From an uncultured Ruminococcus sp. (lineage in GTDB: Bacteria; Bacillota; Clostridia; UBA1212): a DNA stretch of 32,371 nucleotides. The notes beneath the pieces were generated by a model. That model was not told the origin of the DNA. It saw only the letters and a list, made by a program, of their open reading frames with translations, and searched no databases. Location of the stretch: positions 1-32,371 of the forward strand of contig CACZNV010000177.1 in assembly GCA_902782645.1 (NCBI GenBank), written 5' to 3'. Below, piece after piece: positions 15,652 through 24,783 of the stretch (its first letter is position 1; each line of letters begins with the position of its first letter). The position numbers and the translations under genes were made by a program.

Positions 15652-17469
15652 TCAGACCTCAAAGAAAAATCTTCCTGCGGGGACTGCGTTGCCCTTCATG
15701 TAAACGTCAAGGATATCGCCGTTCTGAAGGTTGGCGTCGCACCACTTGAAGCCGAAGGAAGGCTTGCCCGCGCCGTCAAGGCCCAGGGCTTTTCTGCTGA
15801 CGGAGATTTCAAGCACATTTCCTTTTACGGAAACTGCGCCCGTATCGCCCGAAGCTTTTCTTGCAAAGCCTTTCGATATCTTCTCCACAACAGCCTTGCC
15901 GGTTCTTGCGCTGGGGCTCAGCATAAAGTCGAAGCCCTCAAAGCTCTCAGCAGTTGCCTTGGCGGTGGTGATCAGAAGCTTCATGAATGCGATTCCGCCT
16001 GTCTTAATGTTTTCAGCGCACTCGCACATGAAATAGAGGTTTTCGTCGTCGTAAGCGCACTTTGTGAGAATAATCTCGTTGGGCGCCTTCTCCGCTTTGA
16101 ACCACTCGCCAACCCATCCGGCGGCGTCTCTTCCGAGGCCCGATCCAAGGTAGCCCGCAAATTCGGACTTCACGTCTTTCCACTGGGCTGTGTCGCCGCC
16201 AATGTTTACCGTCTTTTTTTCGATTTCCACCGGTTTGCTGTCAAGGCCCTTGTACCTTCTGATGTTGGCGACAAGCTGGTAGTAATAGTTGTCACCCAGG
16301 ACGGTTGATGTGGGCTCGCAGTCTCTGCTGTGCTCGTAGTCGTACTGGTCGGGGAACGCATTGTCGGTGCCCTCCCAGTTTTCGAACCTGCCGGCAATGA
16401 GTTCGTTCCAGCCGGTTACGAAAATGAATTCCGGATCCACTTTAAGAGCATAATCCCACTGCTGCTGGAAGTTTCTGCCGTAGAGAGAAACGTTCGGGGT
16501 GTTTTCGGTCACGGTGGTCTTTACGCCGTAATTATCGTAGGAATAGGTGTAATCGCCCTTGGCGTAGCTTCTTCCGTAAACGCCTTTGCCCCCGTTGGTG
16601 TTCATGGCGTGGAGTCCCTGGTCATTGGCGTTTTGGGCAACGTTGACAGTCATCTGCTCCACGGTGCCGTCCTTTTTCACGCCGTACTTTGTCTGTGGAT
16701 AAACGGAGCACCAGCCCCACCACTTCACGTCCGCGTCATATGGTCTGTCTGCGGCGAAATATGTGGGCTCGTTGTGGCGGAATGTGAAGAAATCCAGTAT
16801 TTCCCTGTCGAGGGGATCGTTAGGATCCAAACACTCCGGATGGGCCATGATTATCGGCTTTCCCTCCCAGTAGAAGAAGAGGCACTCGTTTTCGGGCTTG
16901 GAGTAAAAGTCCTTGTAGACGTTTCTCAGCATGGTCCTTGACGTGGGAACTGCACAGAAATTCAGCATGAAGGCAAATTTCGGAACATTGATGCCCTGCT
17001 TCATAGCCTTCTTGTACACATCGGCAAGGAAAAGGTATTCCGGAGTCCATAGAAAATCTCCGTTGGTGCAGTCGAAGAAAAGCACGTCGACACCTGCGTC
17101 TGCCAGCAGCTCCGCATTTTTTCTCACCACAAACTCATCGTGGTCGTCGTAGTATCCGTATATCGGTTTTCCCCAGAAATAGGGAGTTCCGGAGCTTGTC
17201 TGATCCCAGCAGGGATGGTTGAAATCGTTTATTGCGTCCGGGTTCCGGGAGATGATTTCGGTCACGTTTCTTGCCGGGTTTCTGCCCGCCGATGAGGAGT
17301 GCCATGTCCAGTAAAATATACCGACAAATTTACCCCTGGAAGGGCCCGTTTCCTTGGCGGAAGGAAGGCGTCTTCCCAGTGCGTCCACTGCGCCCCATTC
17401 GCCCGGATCGGCGTAGAGCTTTCGGGAACTGAGTTTTGAAGGGGAGCAAGCAATAAGTTTTTTGTCCAT
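15652..17469 (-). CDS. GH99/WbsX-like TIM-barrel protein with C-terminal CBM9-like domain
   Basis: The 605-residue protein begins at ATG 17469, with GGAGG 7 bases upstream, and has no signal peptide. Residues 45-405 read like a glycan-acting TIM barrel: FVGIFYWTWH (48-57), GVDVLFFDCTNGD (126-138) and FIFVTGWNEL (348-357). The last resembles the GWNEW motif of WbsX/GH99-like proteins. Residues 412-605 look like a CBM9/DOMON-type sandwich (YDDENLYFMCECAE). Such domains usually work outside the cell, so a cytoplasmic form is odd; a non-classical route or a cytoplasmic glycan intermediate are alternatives. It lies 33 bp after the membrane protein gene and before the SpoVB-like flippase, which could fit a surface-glycan role. 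The family call is by motif only. Confidence 0.65.
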   Translation of the reverse strand: MDKKLIACSPSKLSSRKLYADPGEWGAVDALGRRLPSAKETGPSRGKFVGIFYWTWHSSSAGRNPARNVTEIISRNPDAINDFNHPCWDQTSSGTPYFWGKPIYGYYDDHDEFVVRKNAELLADAGVDVLFFDCTNGDFLWTPEYLFLADVYKKAMKQGINVPKFAFMLNFCAVPTSRTMLRNVYKDFYSKPENECLFFYWEGKPIIMAHPECLDPNDPLDREILDFFTFRHNEPTYFAADRPYDADVKWWGWCSVYPQTKYGVKKDGTVEQMTVNVAQNANDQGLHAMNTNGGKGVYGRSYAKGDYTYSYDNYGVKTTVTENTPNVSLYGRNFQQQWDYALKVDPEFIFVTGWNELIAGRFENWEGTDNAFPDQYDYEHSRDCEPTSTVLGDNYYYQLVANIRRYKGLDSKPVEIEKKTVNIGGDTAQWKDVKSEFAGYLGSGLGRDAAGWVGEWFKAEKAPNEIILTKCAYDDENLYFMCECAENIKTGGIAFMKLLITTAKATAESFEGFDFMLSPSARTGKAVVEKISKGFARKASGDTGAVSVKGNVLEISVSRKALGLDGAGKPSFGFKWCDANLQNGDILDVYMKGNAVPAGRFFFEV

Positions 17470-17502
17470 AATAACCTCCGGGATTGTTTTAGTCGTAAAA
17501 TG

Positions 17503-18120
17503 TCAGAACTGCCTCAGACCGCAGTACATGACGGCGGTATTTGCGAGAAGCACGAATATCTGACTTATGAATTCCTGTACGCTGTAGGCGCTTCTTACAA
17601 ACGCGAACACCAGAGCACCGCCAAGGACGATAACGGCCGCAAGGGATATCACCCAGGCCACATTCCTTACGGAGCCGCCGTTGCGGCAGTACATCGCAAA
17701 CAGAAAGTATGCAACAAGCAGCAGCACCCTGCCTATATTCATGTAAATTGAGTAGCTCTTAAACACATCGGCGCTCTTTATCGTCGTGCAGAAGTATATC
17801 GCGTAGAAAAGGAAAACAGCCGCGCAGAATATTGCCGCCACCAGCGAAAAGGTTTTTGCGATGGGATAGAGGTCTCTCAGGCTGATAATAAGGAACAGCA
17901 GCGCGGTGAGAAGAGCCGCGAAGGGGAACAGAGGGAAAAGCGGTGCTTCCGCGAAAAAGTAGGAAAAAAAGTTCTTGTCGGGAGTGTATTTTGTCAGGTA
18001 TGCAAAGTAATTTGCCACCTCGTGCCAGTTGCTTGTGAATATCCAAAGTGAGCCGAGCACTCCCAGCATCACGGCAATTATCCGCCGGATGTCGGCGCCT
18101 TTCTTTCTTTTTTCAGCCAT
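17503..18120 (-). CDS. Integral membrane protein of unknown function
   Basis: The 205-residue protein has a positively charged N-terminus and about six membrane segments (around 13-29, 60-81, 90-112, 125-144, 153-176 and 184-202), with a longer extracytoplasmic loop near 30-58. I recognise no family. Its ATG overlaps the last codons of yqeG by 8 bases, so it is translationally coupled to it. The gene has normal local codon use and no sign of damage. Confidence 0.7.
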   Translation of the reverse strand: MAEKRKKGADIRRIIAVMLGVLGSLWIFTSNWHEVANYFAYLTKYTPDKNFFSYFFAEAPLFPLFPFAALLTALLFLIISLRDLYPIAKTFSLVAAIFCAAVFLFYAIYFCTTIKSADVFKSYSIYMNIGRVLLLVAYFLFAMYCRNGGSVRNVAWVISLAAVIVLGGALVFAFVRSAYSVQEFISQIFVLLANTAVMYCGLRQF

Positions 18121-18643
18121 TTTGTTCTTCTCTCCTCATAACCGAAGCTTTTTTTCGAATCGAATTCTTGAAAAGCTTTTCAAGCACGCGCTTGAACTTC
18201 ACGAAGCCGGGCTCGTTGTCGAGTTTGATCGGCTTCACCAGCACCGGCACGCAGCCTGCTCTCCTTGCGCCCCAGATGTCTGTAAACAGCTGGTCGCCTA
18301 CTACAACGGCCTCGCTGAGGGCGCAGCCGCATTGGCGTGTGCACTGTCTGAAGCCTTTTTTCTTCGGCTTCAGGGCATCGCCAATGAAATCAAGTCCCAG
18401 GCTCTCCGCTATGCCTTTGATTCTCTTGGAGTGTCCGTTGGAAAGAATGCAGACGTAAAGGCCCAGGGATTTCAGCTTTTTGCAAAGGTCTGCGATTTTC
18501 TCCCCCGGCATGGTCTCGTCGTAGGAGAGGAGGGTATTGTCGGCGTCGAAAATCACACACTTTGCGCCTTCCGACACAAGCTTTTCGAAGTCTATGTCAA
18601 GCACTGTTTCCGCAGTGTAGTCGGGCACTAATTTACTGCTCAT
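18113..18643 (-). CDS. yqeG: YqeG family HAD-IIIA phosphatase
   Basis: The 176-residue protein carries the HAD nucleophile motif FDADNTLL (D33 nucleophile, D35 acid/base), CILSNG as motif II, KPKKKGF with the motif III lysine, and VVGDQLFTDIWGARRAG as motif IV with the metal aspartates. This matches YqeG, a small cytoplasmic phosphatase common in Firmicutes whose substrate is not firmly established. The ATG is 6 bases after the HIT stop and has no strong Shine-Dalgarno site, so reinitiation is likely. It overlaps the downstream membrane protein gene by 8 bases. Confidence 0.88.
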   Translation of the reverse strand: MSSKLVPDYTAETVLDIDFEKLVSEGAKCVIFDADNTLLSYDETMPGEKIADLCKKLKSLGLYVCILSNGHSKRIKGIAESLGLDFIGDALKPKKKGFRQCTRQCGCALSEAVVVGDQLFTDIWGARRAGCVPVLVKPIKLDNEPGFVKFKRVLEKLFKNSIRKKASVMRREEQNG

Positions 18644-18649
18644 TTGCTG

Positions 18650-18994
18650 TCAAACCATTTTTTCGGTCATCTGAACACCGCCAAGGAGATGGTAGTGGAG
18701 ATGCGCAACGCTCTGACAGGCGTCCTTGCCGCAGTTCGTCATAACTCTGAAGCCGGTCTTGGACACGCCAAGCTCCTCCGCCAGTTTTCCGATCACAAGC
18801 TGGATATGTCCCAGGAGCATCTTGTCCCCGTCGGACAGTTCCAGTACATTGGCGGCGTGCTTTTTGGGCACCACCAGCACGTGAACCGGCGCCTGGGGAT
18901 TGATGTCCTTGAATGCGTAGCAAAGATCGTCCTCGTAAACCTTAGCGGACGGGATTTCGCCCTTTATGATTTTGCAAAAAATACAATTGTCCAT
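18650..18994 (-). CDS. HIT family nucleotide hydrolase (HinT-like)
   Basis: The 114-residue product has the full histidine triad HLHYHLLGG (H98, H100, H102) and the N-terminal zinc pair in CIFCKI (C4, C7). Also present are IPSAKVYEDD and VVPKKH, all typical of HinT-type purine nucleoside phosphoramidases. These hydrolyse AMP-lysine-like phosphoramidates, and can act on aminoacyl-adenylates made by tRNA synthetases. That makes its position 30 bp after alaS fitting, though the functional link is an inference. GGAGG-like bases (AGGAC) precede the ATG. Confidence 0.92.
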   Translation of the reverse strand: MDNCIFCKIIKGEIPSAKVYEDDLCYAFKDINPQAPVHVLVVPKKHAANVLELSDGDKMLLGHIQLVIGKLAEELGVSKTGFRVMTNCGKDACQSVAHLHYHLLGGVQMTEKMV

Positions 18995-19024
18995 GATTGT
19001 CCTCCGTCAAAACGCCGATGTCAT

Positions 19025-21664
19025 TCAAATGAACGTTTTTACAGCCGCAAGCATTCCGTCTATCGCGGAGATATCCTTTCCGCCTGCCTGAGCCATATCG
19101 GGACGTCCGCCGCCACCGCCGCCGCACATCTGAGCAGCCTTCTTGATGACGTCGCCGCACTTTACACCGCTCTTCACGCAATCAGGCGAAGCCATGGCAA
19201 CGATGGAAACTTTTCCGCCGAAAGCTGACGCCAATACGCAGAGGGAGCAGGCCGCCTTGTCGCGGATTTTCTCCGCAAGCTCCCGGAGCGCATCTCCTGC
19301 AAGATCGTCAAATCTGCCTGTAAATACGGTAATTCCGTTAACGGTCTCAGCGCCGTTTATAACATCGTCAACACCTGACGACGCCTTTTCTCTCTTCATG
19401 CGCTCAATCTCTTTTGTTAACTCTTTGACCTTCTCGCCCTGGGCTTTGATCTTGTCCACAACGTCAAGGCTTGTCGCTCTCGCAGCATCGCAGACCTCGC
19501 CAAGCAGTTCCTCTTTGTTTTTGTAGTACTTTATCGCCTCAAGGCTCGTGACTGCCTCGATTCTTCTGATGCCGGCGCTTACTGCGGACTCGTGGAGTAT
19601 CTTGACCAGTCCGATGGATGAGGTGTTCTTCACATGGGTGCCGCCGCAGAATTCAACGCTGTAGCCGCCCATATCCACGACCCGCACGATGTCGCCGTAC
19701 TTCTCGCCGAAGAGTGCCACCGCACCGAGCTTTCTGGCCTCGTCGATGGGAAGCTCCTTGACCGTTACGGGATATTCCGCTGAAATAGCCTCATTGACAA
19801 GGCGCTCCGTCTCTTCAATCTCTTCAGGAGTCATTGCCTGCATGTGGTTGAAGTCAAAACGCAGCCTTTCTGCGTTGACGCTTGAACCTGCCTGGTGAAC
19901 GTGGGCTCCCAGAACCGTTGTGAGGGCCTTCTGGAGAAGGTGGGTTGCGCTGTGGTTTCTTGCGGTGGCTTTCCTCTTGGCGGCGTCCACGTTGAGCTTG
20001 CACTCATCGCCAACGCTTATCTCGCCGTCCACCACGCACACGGAGTGCATCCAGCGCTTGTCGTTTGTTTTTGTGACATTGATGATTTCCACCACTGCGC
20101 CGTTATCGGAGACGATTTCGCCTCCGTCAGCCTCCTGGCCGCCGGACTCAGCGTAGAAAGGAGTCTTGTCGAAAATGAGAACGGCCTCTTCGCCCTGGCT
20201 TGCGGAATTGGCGGTTTCAAGGGCACCCTCGGCGTTCTTTTTGAGAATGCAGATGACCTTGCCGTCGCAGGAAAGCTTCTCATATCCCAGGAATTTGGTC
20301 TCGCCAATGTCCTTCGGAATGACCGCTTCCTTGCCGCTCCAGGAGCTCTCGCGGTTCTTGATGGCCTCACGGGCCTTTTCTCTCTGCTGCTTCATGCAGG
20401 CTCTGAAAGCCTCTTCGTTGACCGTAAGTCCGCTCTCCGAAAGGACGTCCCTTGTGAGGTCAAAGGGGAAGCCGTATGTGTCGTGAAGCTTGAATGCTGT
20501 CTCTCCGGAGATTTCCTTCTCACCCGTAGCCTTGGCTTTTTCAATCACATCGCCAATCATAACCATGCCCTGATCCAGTGTCGCGGAGAATCTCTCCTCC
20601 TCGGCGGCAATGACTTTTTTGATGTAATCGGCCTTCTCTTTGAGCTGCGGATATGCGTCGCCTGAGTCTTCAATCACCACCTCGGCAAGCTTAATGAGGA
20701 ACGGTCCTTTGATGCCCAGCTGTCTTCCGTGCCTGCAGGCGCCTCTCAAGAGCCTTCTGAGGACGTATCCTCTGGCCTCGTTTGACGGAACAACGCCGTC
20801 AGACACCATCATAACGGTGCTTCTGATGTGGTCGGTGATAACTCTTATGGACACATCGTCCTTGTAGACCTCGCCGTACTTCTTGCCGGCAATCTCGCAG
20901 ACCGTGTCAAGGATTCTTCTAACTGTGTCAACCTCGAAAAGGTTTCCAACTCCCTGTAGGACGCAGGCAAGTCTCTCAAGACCCATTCCCGTATCGATAT
21001 TGGGGAAAGCGAGGCGCTCGTAGCTTCCGTCGGCTTTTCTGTCGAACTGGGTGAAAACGAGGTTCCAGATTTCCATATAGCGGTCGCAGCTGCAGCCGAC
21101 TTTGCAGTCCGGCTTTCCGCAGCTGTACTCCGCGCCTCTGTCAAAATGAATCTCCGAGCAGGGGCCGCAGGGACCTTCGCCGTGCTCCCAGAAGTTGTCC
21201 TCTTTTCCGAAGCGGTATATTCTCTCGGCGGGTATTCCCACCACTTTGTTCCAAATGTCGTAGGCCTCGTCGTCATCCTTGTATACGGTGATGTAGAGCC
21301 TGTCTGCGGGAATCTTCATATCCTCTGTGAGGAATTCCCATGCCCACGGAATAACTTCTTTTTTGAAGTAATCGCCAAATGAAAAGTTCCCGAGCATCTC
21401 GAAGAAGGTGCCGTGCCTTGCGGTCTTGCCCACATTGTCGATGTCCGGTGTTCTGATGCACTTCTGGCAGGTGGTGACCCTTTTTCTCGGGGGAACCTGG
21501 GCGCCCGTAAAATACGGTTTGAGGGGCGTCATTCCGGCGTTGATGAGAAGGATGCTGGGATCGTTCTCAGGAACAAGTGAAAAGCTGGGGAGTCTCAAAT
21601 GTCCCTTGCTTTCGAAGAAAGAGAGGTATCTCTCGCGGATCTCGTTTAATCCAAGTTTTTCCAT
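19025..21664 (-). CDS. alaS: Alanyl-tRNA synthetase
   Basis: The 879-residue length is normal. The class II catalytic core is at the N-terminus (RHGTFFEMLGNFSFGDYFK near 83-101). The editing domain follows, with its zinc ligands HSATH (H571, H575) and CGGTH (C673, H677). A DHHA1 C-terminal domain ends in a glycine-rich stretch GGGGGRPDMAQAGG. It attaches alanine to tRNA-Ala and clears mischarged Ser and Gly. No T-box is visible in the 161-bp leader; in particular no GGTGGNACCGCG-like sequence is present. It lies downstream of the PP2C-like gene and before the HIT gene. Confidence 0.97.
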   Translation of the reverse strand: MEKLGLNEIRERYLSFFESKGHLRLPSFSLVPENDPSILLINAGMTPLKPYFTGAQVPPRKRVTTCQKCIRTPDIDNVGKTARHGTFFEMLGNFSFGDYFKKEVIPWAWEFLTEDMKIPADRLYITVYKDDDEAYDIWNKVVGIPAERIYRFGKEDNFWEHGEGPCGPCSEIHFDRGAEYSCGKPDCKVGCSCDRYMEIWNLVFTQFDRKADGSYERLAFPNIDTGMGLERLACVLQGVGNLFEVDTVRRILDTVCEIAGKKYGEVYKDDVSIRVITDHIRSTVMMVSDGVVPSNEARGYVLRRLLRGACRHGRQLGIKGPFLIKLAEVVIEDSGDAYPQLKEKADYIKKVIAAEEERFSATLDQGMVMIGDVIEKAKATGEKEISGETAFKLHDTYGFPFDLTRDVLSESGLTVNEEAFRACMKQQREKAREAIKNRESSWSGKEAVIPKDIGETKFLGYEKLSCDGKVICILKKNAEGALETANSASQGEEAVLIFDKTPFYAESGGQEADGGEIVSDNGAVVEIINVTKTNDKRWMHSVCVVDGEISVGDECKLNVDAAKRKATARNHSATHLLQKALTTVLGAHVHQAGSSVNAERLRFDFNHMQAMTPEEIEETERLVNEAISAEYPVTVKELPIDEARKLGAVALFGEKYGDIVRVVDMGGYSVEFCGGTHVKNTSSIGLVKILHESAVSAGIRRIEAVTSLEAIKYYKNKEELLGEVCDAARATSLDVVDKIKAQGEKVKELTKEIERMKREKASSGVDDVINGAETVNGITVFTGRFDDLAGDALRELAEKIRDKAACSLCVLASAFGGKVSIVAMASPDCVKSGVKCGDVIKKAAQMCGGGGGGRPDMAQAGGKDISAIDGMLAAVKTFI

Positions 21665-21741
21665 AAATTATAAATTGCCTTTCTACGGCACCGGAGGTCT
21701 CGTTTCCCGGGGCGCGCTGCCGATTGATTTAAAATCATGAC

Positions 21742-21776
21742 GCCTGACACGCTTCAAAAACTTCAGCGCGCCAGGC
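21742..21776. other. Strong intergenic hairpin between the PP2C-like gene and alaS
   Basis: GCCTGACACGCT (21742-21753) can pair along all 12 positions (two of them G-U on the minus-strand transcript) with AGCGCGCCAGGC (21765-21776), with an 11-base loop. On the minus strand no T run follows directly, only ATTTTAAAT some bases later. It could be a weak terminator of the PP2C-like gene, an RNA processing or stability element, or part of the alaS leader. Confidence 0.5.
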
Positions 21777-21825
21777 AGTGTCTGTTAATTTGTATTTCCG
21801 TTTGCCGCCAATGTCGCCGGCCGCC

Positions 21826-24693
21826 TCAGCCCTCCGGCGGTGTTGTCGGTGTTGGCGTGGGAGTAGGAGTTTCGCCGTTATCCGGCGTAGGGCTCGGCGT
21901 AGGAGTCTCGCCGTTGTCCGGCGTGGGGCTCGGGGTCGGAGTCTCGCCGTTGTCCGGTGTGGGACTCGGCGTCGGAGTTTCGCCGTTGTCCGGTGTGGGA
22001 CTCGGCGTCGGAGTTTCGCCGTTATCAGGTGTGGGGCTCGGAGTCGGGGTCTCGCCGTTGTCAGGTGTGGGACTCGGCGTCGGAGTTGATGTGGGCGTCG
22101 GGGTCGGCGTTGATGTGGGCGTCGGGGTCGGCGTAGGTGTAGGTGTAGGTGAATTTGTGGGTGTAGGAGTCGGCGTAGAAGTCGGCGTTGCAGTTGCCTC
22201 AGCTACCTCCGGCGTGTTCGAAGGAACCGGAGTTGCAGGACTTGCGCTCTCTTCCGCAGTTGTCGGCGTGGGCTCCGGGGCTGAAGTTTCGGGGTCCCCG
22301 GTCTCGGATTCCTGAGTCTCTAAAGGCGTCTCATCTTCATGATTTGAAGGAGTCTGGGACTCTTCCGCATAATCTGTGGAGCCGGGGGTTCCCGTCTCGT
22401 ACACCGGCGTTGTTCCCGATGAAGGCTTGCTGTCCTTTCTGAACATCTCGATTGCGAAGAATGCGAGAACAACCACTATCACCAGGCAAACCAGGAAAAT
22501 GACAATTGTAGGCCAGATGCTTTCCTTTGGCGTGTCTTTTGAGATTCCCGTAAACCTCTTTGCTGCCTCCGAAACGGTGGGCGCAGGGGCAGCTTCATCG
22601 GCCTTTTCGGGCTCATCGTCAGGGTTGTCTAAATCGATATCGGTCTCGAAGAAGTTGACTGCCTCCTCGATGGCTCCGTCGGATTCGTTTGACGTATAGA
22701 GTTCGGTCACGCCCTCATCGTCAACGTCGTAAGGTCTTGCATTGTAGCCCTGATCCAGTTCCTCCTCTTCTGAAGCGGAGGGTTCTTCAATGTCCGCTGT
22801 GCCGGAACCGACTGCAGTCTCGCCGACTGCTTCTTCCACAGTGCCGGCTTCGCTTTCGTTCGTTTTGAGATCTCTGTCCTCTTCCACAGCGGATTTGCGT
22901 CTTCTTCCGAACCTGAATCCGGAATCTTCGTCTTCAACAGGATTCTCCGGGATAACTGCTGCGGTTTCGGACCCGCCAACGGCTTCCTCATCGGCAGCCT
23001 CTGTTTTTTCACTTTTTTTCGCTTCAGGAACGTTTTCGCGCCTTACAGTCGTCTTCAGGGCCTGTCTTAAAGCCTCTCTGAAAGAAGTCTTTTGCGGCTT
23101 TTTCTCAATGGTGGGAACATCTTCCGTGATGTTCTCTTCCTCCATGTCAAAGAACACAATGTCATCGGTGAGTACTTTTTTGCTGCGCCGGGCCTCTTTT
23201 TCTGCCCTTTCAGCTTCGGCTCGCTCAGCGGCAGCCTTCTCAGCTGCAGCTTTTTCAGCGGCTGCTCTTTCTGCGGCAGCCTTCTCGGCGGCAGCTTTCT
23301 CCAAAGCAGCCTTCTCTGCTGCGGCTTTCTCGGCGGCTGCTCTTTCGGCGGCTGCTCTTTCGGCGGCAGATCTTTCCGCAGCTTCCCGGGCGGCTCTTTC
23401 AGCAGACTCCTTGGCGCGTTTTTCGGCTTCCTTCTCGGCTTTCTCAGCGGCGGCCTTTTCGGCTGCCTCTTTTGCGGCAAGAGCAGCAGCAGCTTTTGCG
23501 GCTTCTTTCTCTGCCTTCTTAGCGGCTTCAGCTTCTGCCTTTTCGGCTTTCTTTGCAGCCGCTTTTTCCGCCGCGGCCTTTTCAGCGGCCTCTTTGGCGG
23601 CAAGGGCGGCCGCTGCTTTTGCGGCTTCCTTGGCGTCCTTTTCAGCCTGCTCCTTGGCAAGTTTTTCCGCCTCATTTGCGGCTTTTTCCGCAGCAGCTTT
23701 TTCGGCCTGCTCCCGTTCAGCTTTTTCGGCCTCTGCGCGGGCATTCTGTTCGGATTCGGCTTTGGTTCTCTCCTCGGCAGAGGCACGGGCCGCCAATTCG
23801 GCAGCGGCTATCGCCGCAGCTTCAGCCGCCGCGTCTGAAACGTTCTTTGCGGCGGGTTTTGCGGGTTCGTCATTGGCGTCTTCCGTCTCGGAGTTCTCGT
23901 CGCTCTCGCCGTAGCACTTTACAACGATGGCGGAAAAATCGCCCACGCTTGTGTCGACGCACCTGTTGAGAATTCTGGCTGCAATCTCCCCGGGGTCACT
24001 CTCGGAGGCAGCCTCAAGGAGCATATTTTTGTCGATGATGTCCGCAAAGGATGTGCCGAGGATAACAAATACCTCGCCCTCAGTGGCGGTGACGGTCTCG
24101 ATGTCCGGCACCGACGCGTCGCGGTTGATGCCCAGGTAGCGCACCAGCTTTTTCCTCTGGGGATGGCCCTTGAGCTTTGCCATGGGAACCACGCCCATTG
24201 ACACCATTTTCATGGCCTGGGTGTGCTCCACGGTGAGTTCTCTCACATTTCCGTCTTTGATTGAATAGATTTTGACGCAGCCAACATTGGCGACAGTGAC
24301 TTTGTCGTCGTCTGTGCAGAGCAGCGCGCATGAGACCTTTGTGTAGATGTCGTCGTCGTTTTCAATTGTCTGCGACACGTCAAGAGCGGCGTCGGCGAAG
24401 TAGTTTTTCAGAAGGCGGTCCACGTTTGTGTCCGTGTTCTTCAGGAAAAAGGCGTGGTACTTCTTCAGTTTTCCGAAAACCGCGTTAACCGATGACGAGC
24501 CGGTGGCAGGAGAATATAACCCTGTCGCCAATGCAAACATCTGACGCCCTCCTCTTGCGGATTTTTGCGTCAGCCTGATTCTGTTCTCGCTCATCGCGGG
24601 CGTGATGACCTTGGAATTGAAATAAAAATTGTCGCAGAACTTTTCGTCTCCCGGTCCCGGGCAGTATACGACAGCTGATTTAAAGCTTAACAT
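21826..24693 (-). CDS. PP2C-like (probably inactive) domain, helical rod, membrane segment and wall-spanning Thr/Pro repeat
   Basis: The 955-residue protein starts at ATG 24693 after GAGAGG. Residues 1-265 align by eye to the PP2C Ser/Thr phosphatase fold: DNFYF (21-25), [34 protein letters not shown] and DFSAIVV (252-258). The metal-binding residues are degenerate: DGMGG is TGLYSPATG (57-65), GDSR is GCVK (138-141), and the final DN is GD. Residues 285-505 are Ala/Glu/Lys-rich and almost certainly one long helix or coiled coil, TolA-like. Residues 510-725 are acidic and disordered. One membrane helix (about 727-750) follows, then a Thr/Pro/Ser tail with six copies of a 12-residue repeat. With no signal peptide the PP2C part is cytoplasmic and the tail outside. 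No kinase partner is in the window. Confidence 0.75.
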   Translation of the reverse strand: MLSFKSAVVYCPGPGDEKFCDNFYFNSKVITPAMSENRIRLTQKSARGGRQMFALATGLYSPATGSSSVNAVFGKLKKYHAFFLKNTDTNVDRLLKNYFADAALDVSQTIENDDDIYTKVSCALLCTDDDKVTVANVGCVKIYSIKDGNVRELTVEHTQAMKMVSMGVVPMAKLKGHPQRKKLVRYLGINRDASVPDIETVTATEGEVFVILGTSFADIIDKNMLLEAASESDPGEIAARILNRCVDTSVGDFSAIVVKCYGESDENSETEDANDEPAKPAAKNVSDAAAEAAAIAAAELAARASAEERTKAESEQNARAEAEKAEREQAEKAAAEKAANEAEKLAKEQAEKDAKEAAKAAAALAAKEAAEKAAAEKAAAKKAEKAEAEAAKKAEKEAAKAAAALAAKEAAEKAAAEKAEKEAEKRAKESAERAAREAAERSAAERAAAERAAAEKAAAEKAALEKAAAEKAAAERAAAEKAAAEKAAAERAEAERAEKEARRSKKVLTDDIVFFDMEEENITEDVPTIEKKPQKTSFREALRQALKTTVRRENVPEAKKSEKTEAADEEAVGGSETAAVIPENPVEDEDSGFRFGRRRKSAVEEDRDLKTNESEAGTVEEAVGETAVGSGTADIEEPSASEEEELDQGYNARPYDVDDEGVTELYTSNESDGAIEEAVNFFETDIDLDNPDDEPEKADEAAPAPTVSEAAKRFTGISKDTPKESIWPTIVIFLVCLVIVVVLAFFAIEMFRKDSKPSSGTTPVYETGTPGSTDYAEESQTPSNHEDETPLETQESETGDPETSAPEPTPTTAEESASPATPVPSNTPEVAEATATPTSTPTPTPTNSPTPTPTPTPTPTSTPTPTPTSTPTPSPTPDNGETPTPSPTPDNGETPTPSPTPDNGETPTPSPTPDNGETPTPSPTPDNGETPTPSPTPDNGETPTPTPTPTTPPEG
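21859..22074 (-). repeat. Six-copy 36-bp in-frame tandem repeat
   Basis: Each 36-bp unit encodes [12 protein letters not shown] (residues 874-945 of the PP2C-like protein). Copies differ only by silent changes (for example GTTATC versus GTTGTC), which suggests recent expansion with selection on the peptide. Copy number could vary between strains through slippage. Confidence 0.92.
23179..23841 (-). repeat. Low-complexity Ala/Glu/Lys-coding stretch
   Basis: About 660 bp encode imperfect repeats of the AEKAA and AAAEKAAAE type (residues 285-505). The third codon positions vary, so this is an older, partly diverged array and not a fresh duplication. It produces long spurious open frames on the other strand. 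Confidence 0.85.
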
Positions 24694-24735
24694 CTGTAAC
24701 GACCTCTCAATTTCTGGTTTTAAATTTACTTTAAG

Positions 24736-24765
24736 ATTTTAGCATATTCAAGCGTCTTTATTCAA
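24736..24765 (-). promoter_or_regulatory. Candidate extended -10 promoter for the PP2C-like gene
   Basis: On the minus strand TTGAAT (24765-24760), an 18-base spacer ending TGC, and TAAAAT (24741-24736) precede the ATG at 24693 by about 40 bases. The TGn before the -10 strengthens the call. It would let this gene and alaS be transcribed separately from thiI. Confidence 0.6.
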
Positions 24766-24783
24766 CGCTGAATTTGGCTAAAC

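Noticed and set aside
21667-21672. TATAAT three bases before the alaS ATG
   Set aside because: It is too close to the start codon to give a leader with a ribosome site, and has no clear -35; it is an AT-rich ribosome-site region.
21665-21825. Possible T-box leader of alaS
   Set aside because: No T-box consensus and no specifier stem are visible.
22790-23914. 374-codon Ala/Ser-rich plus-strand frame opposite the PP2C-like gene
   Set aside because: It is the antisense reading of the Ala/Glu/Lys-coding low-complexity stretch and has no ribosome site or family.
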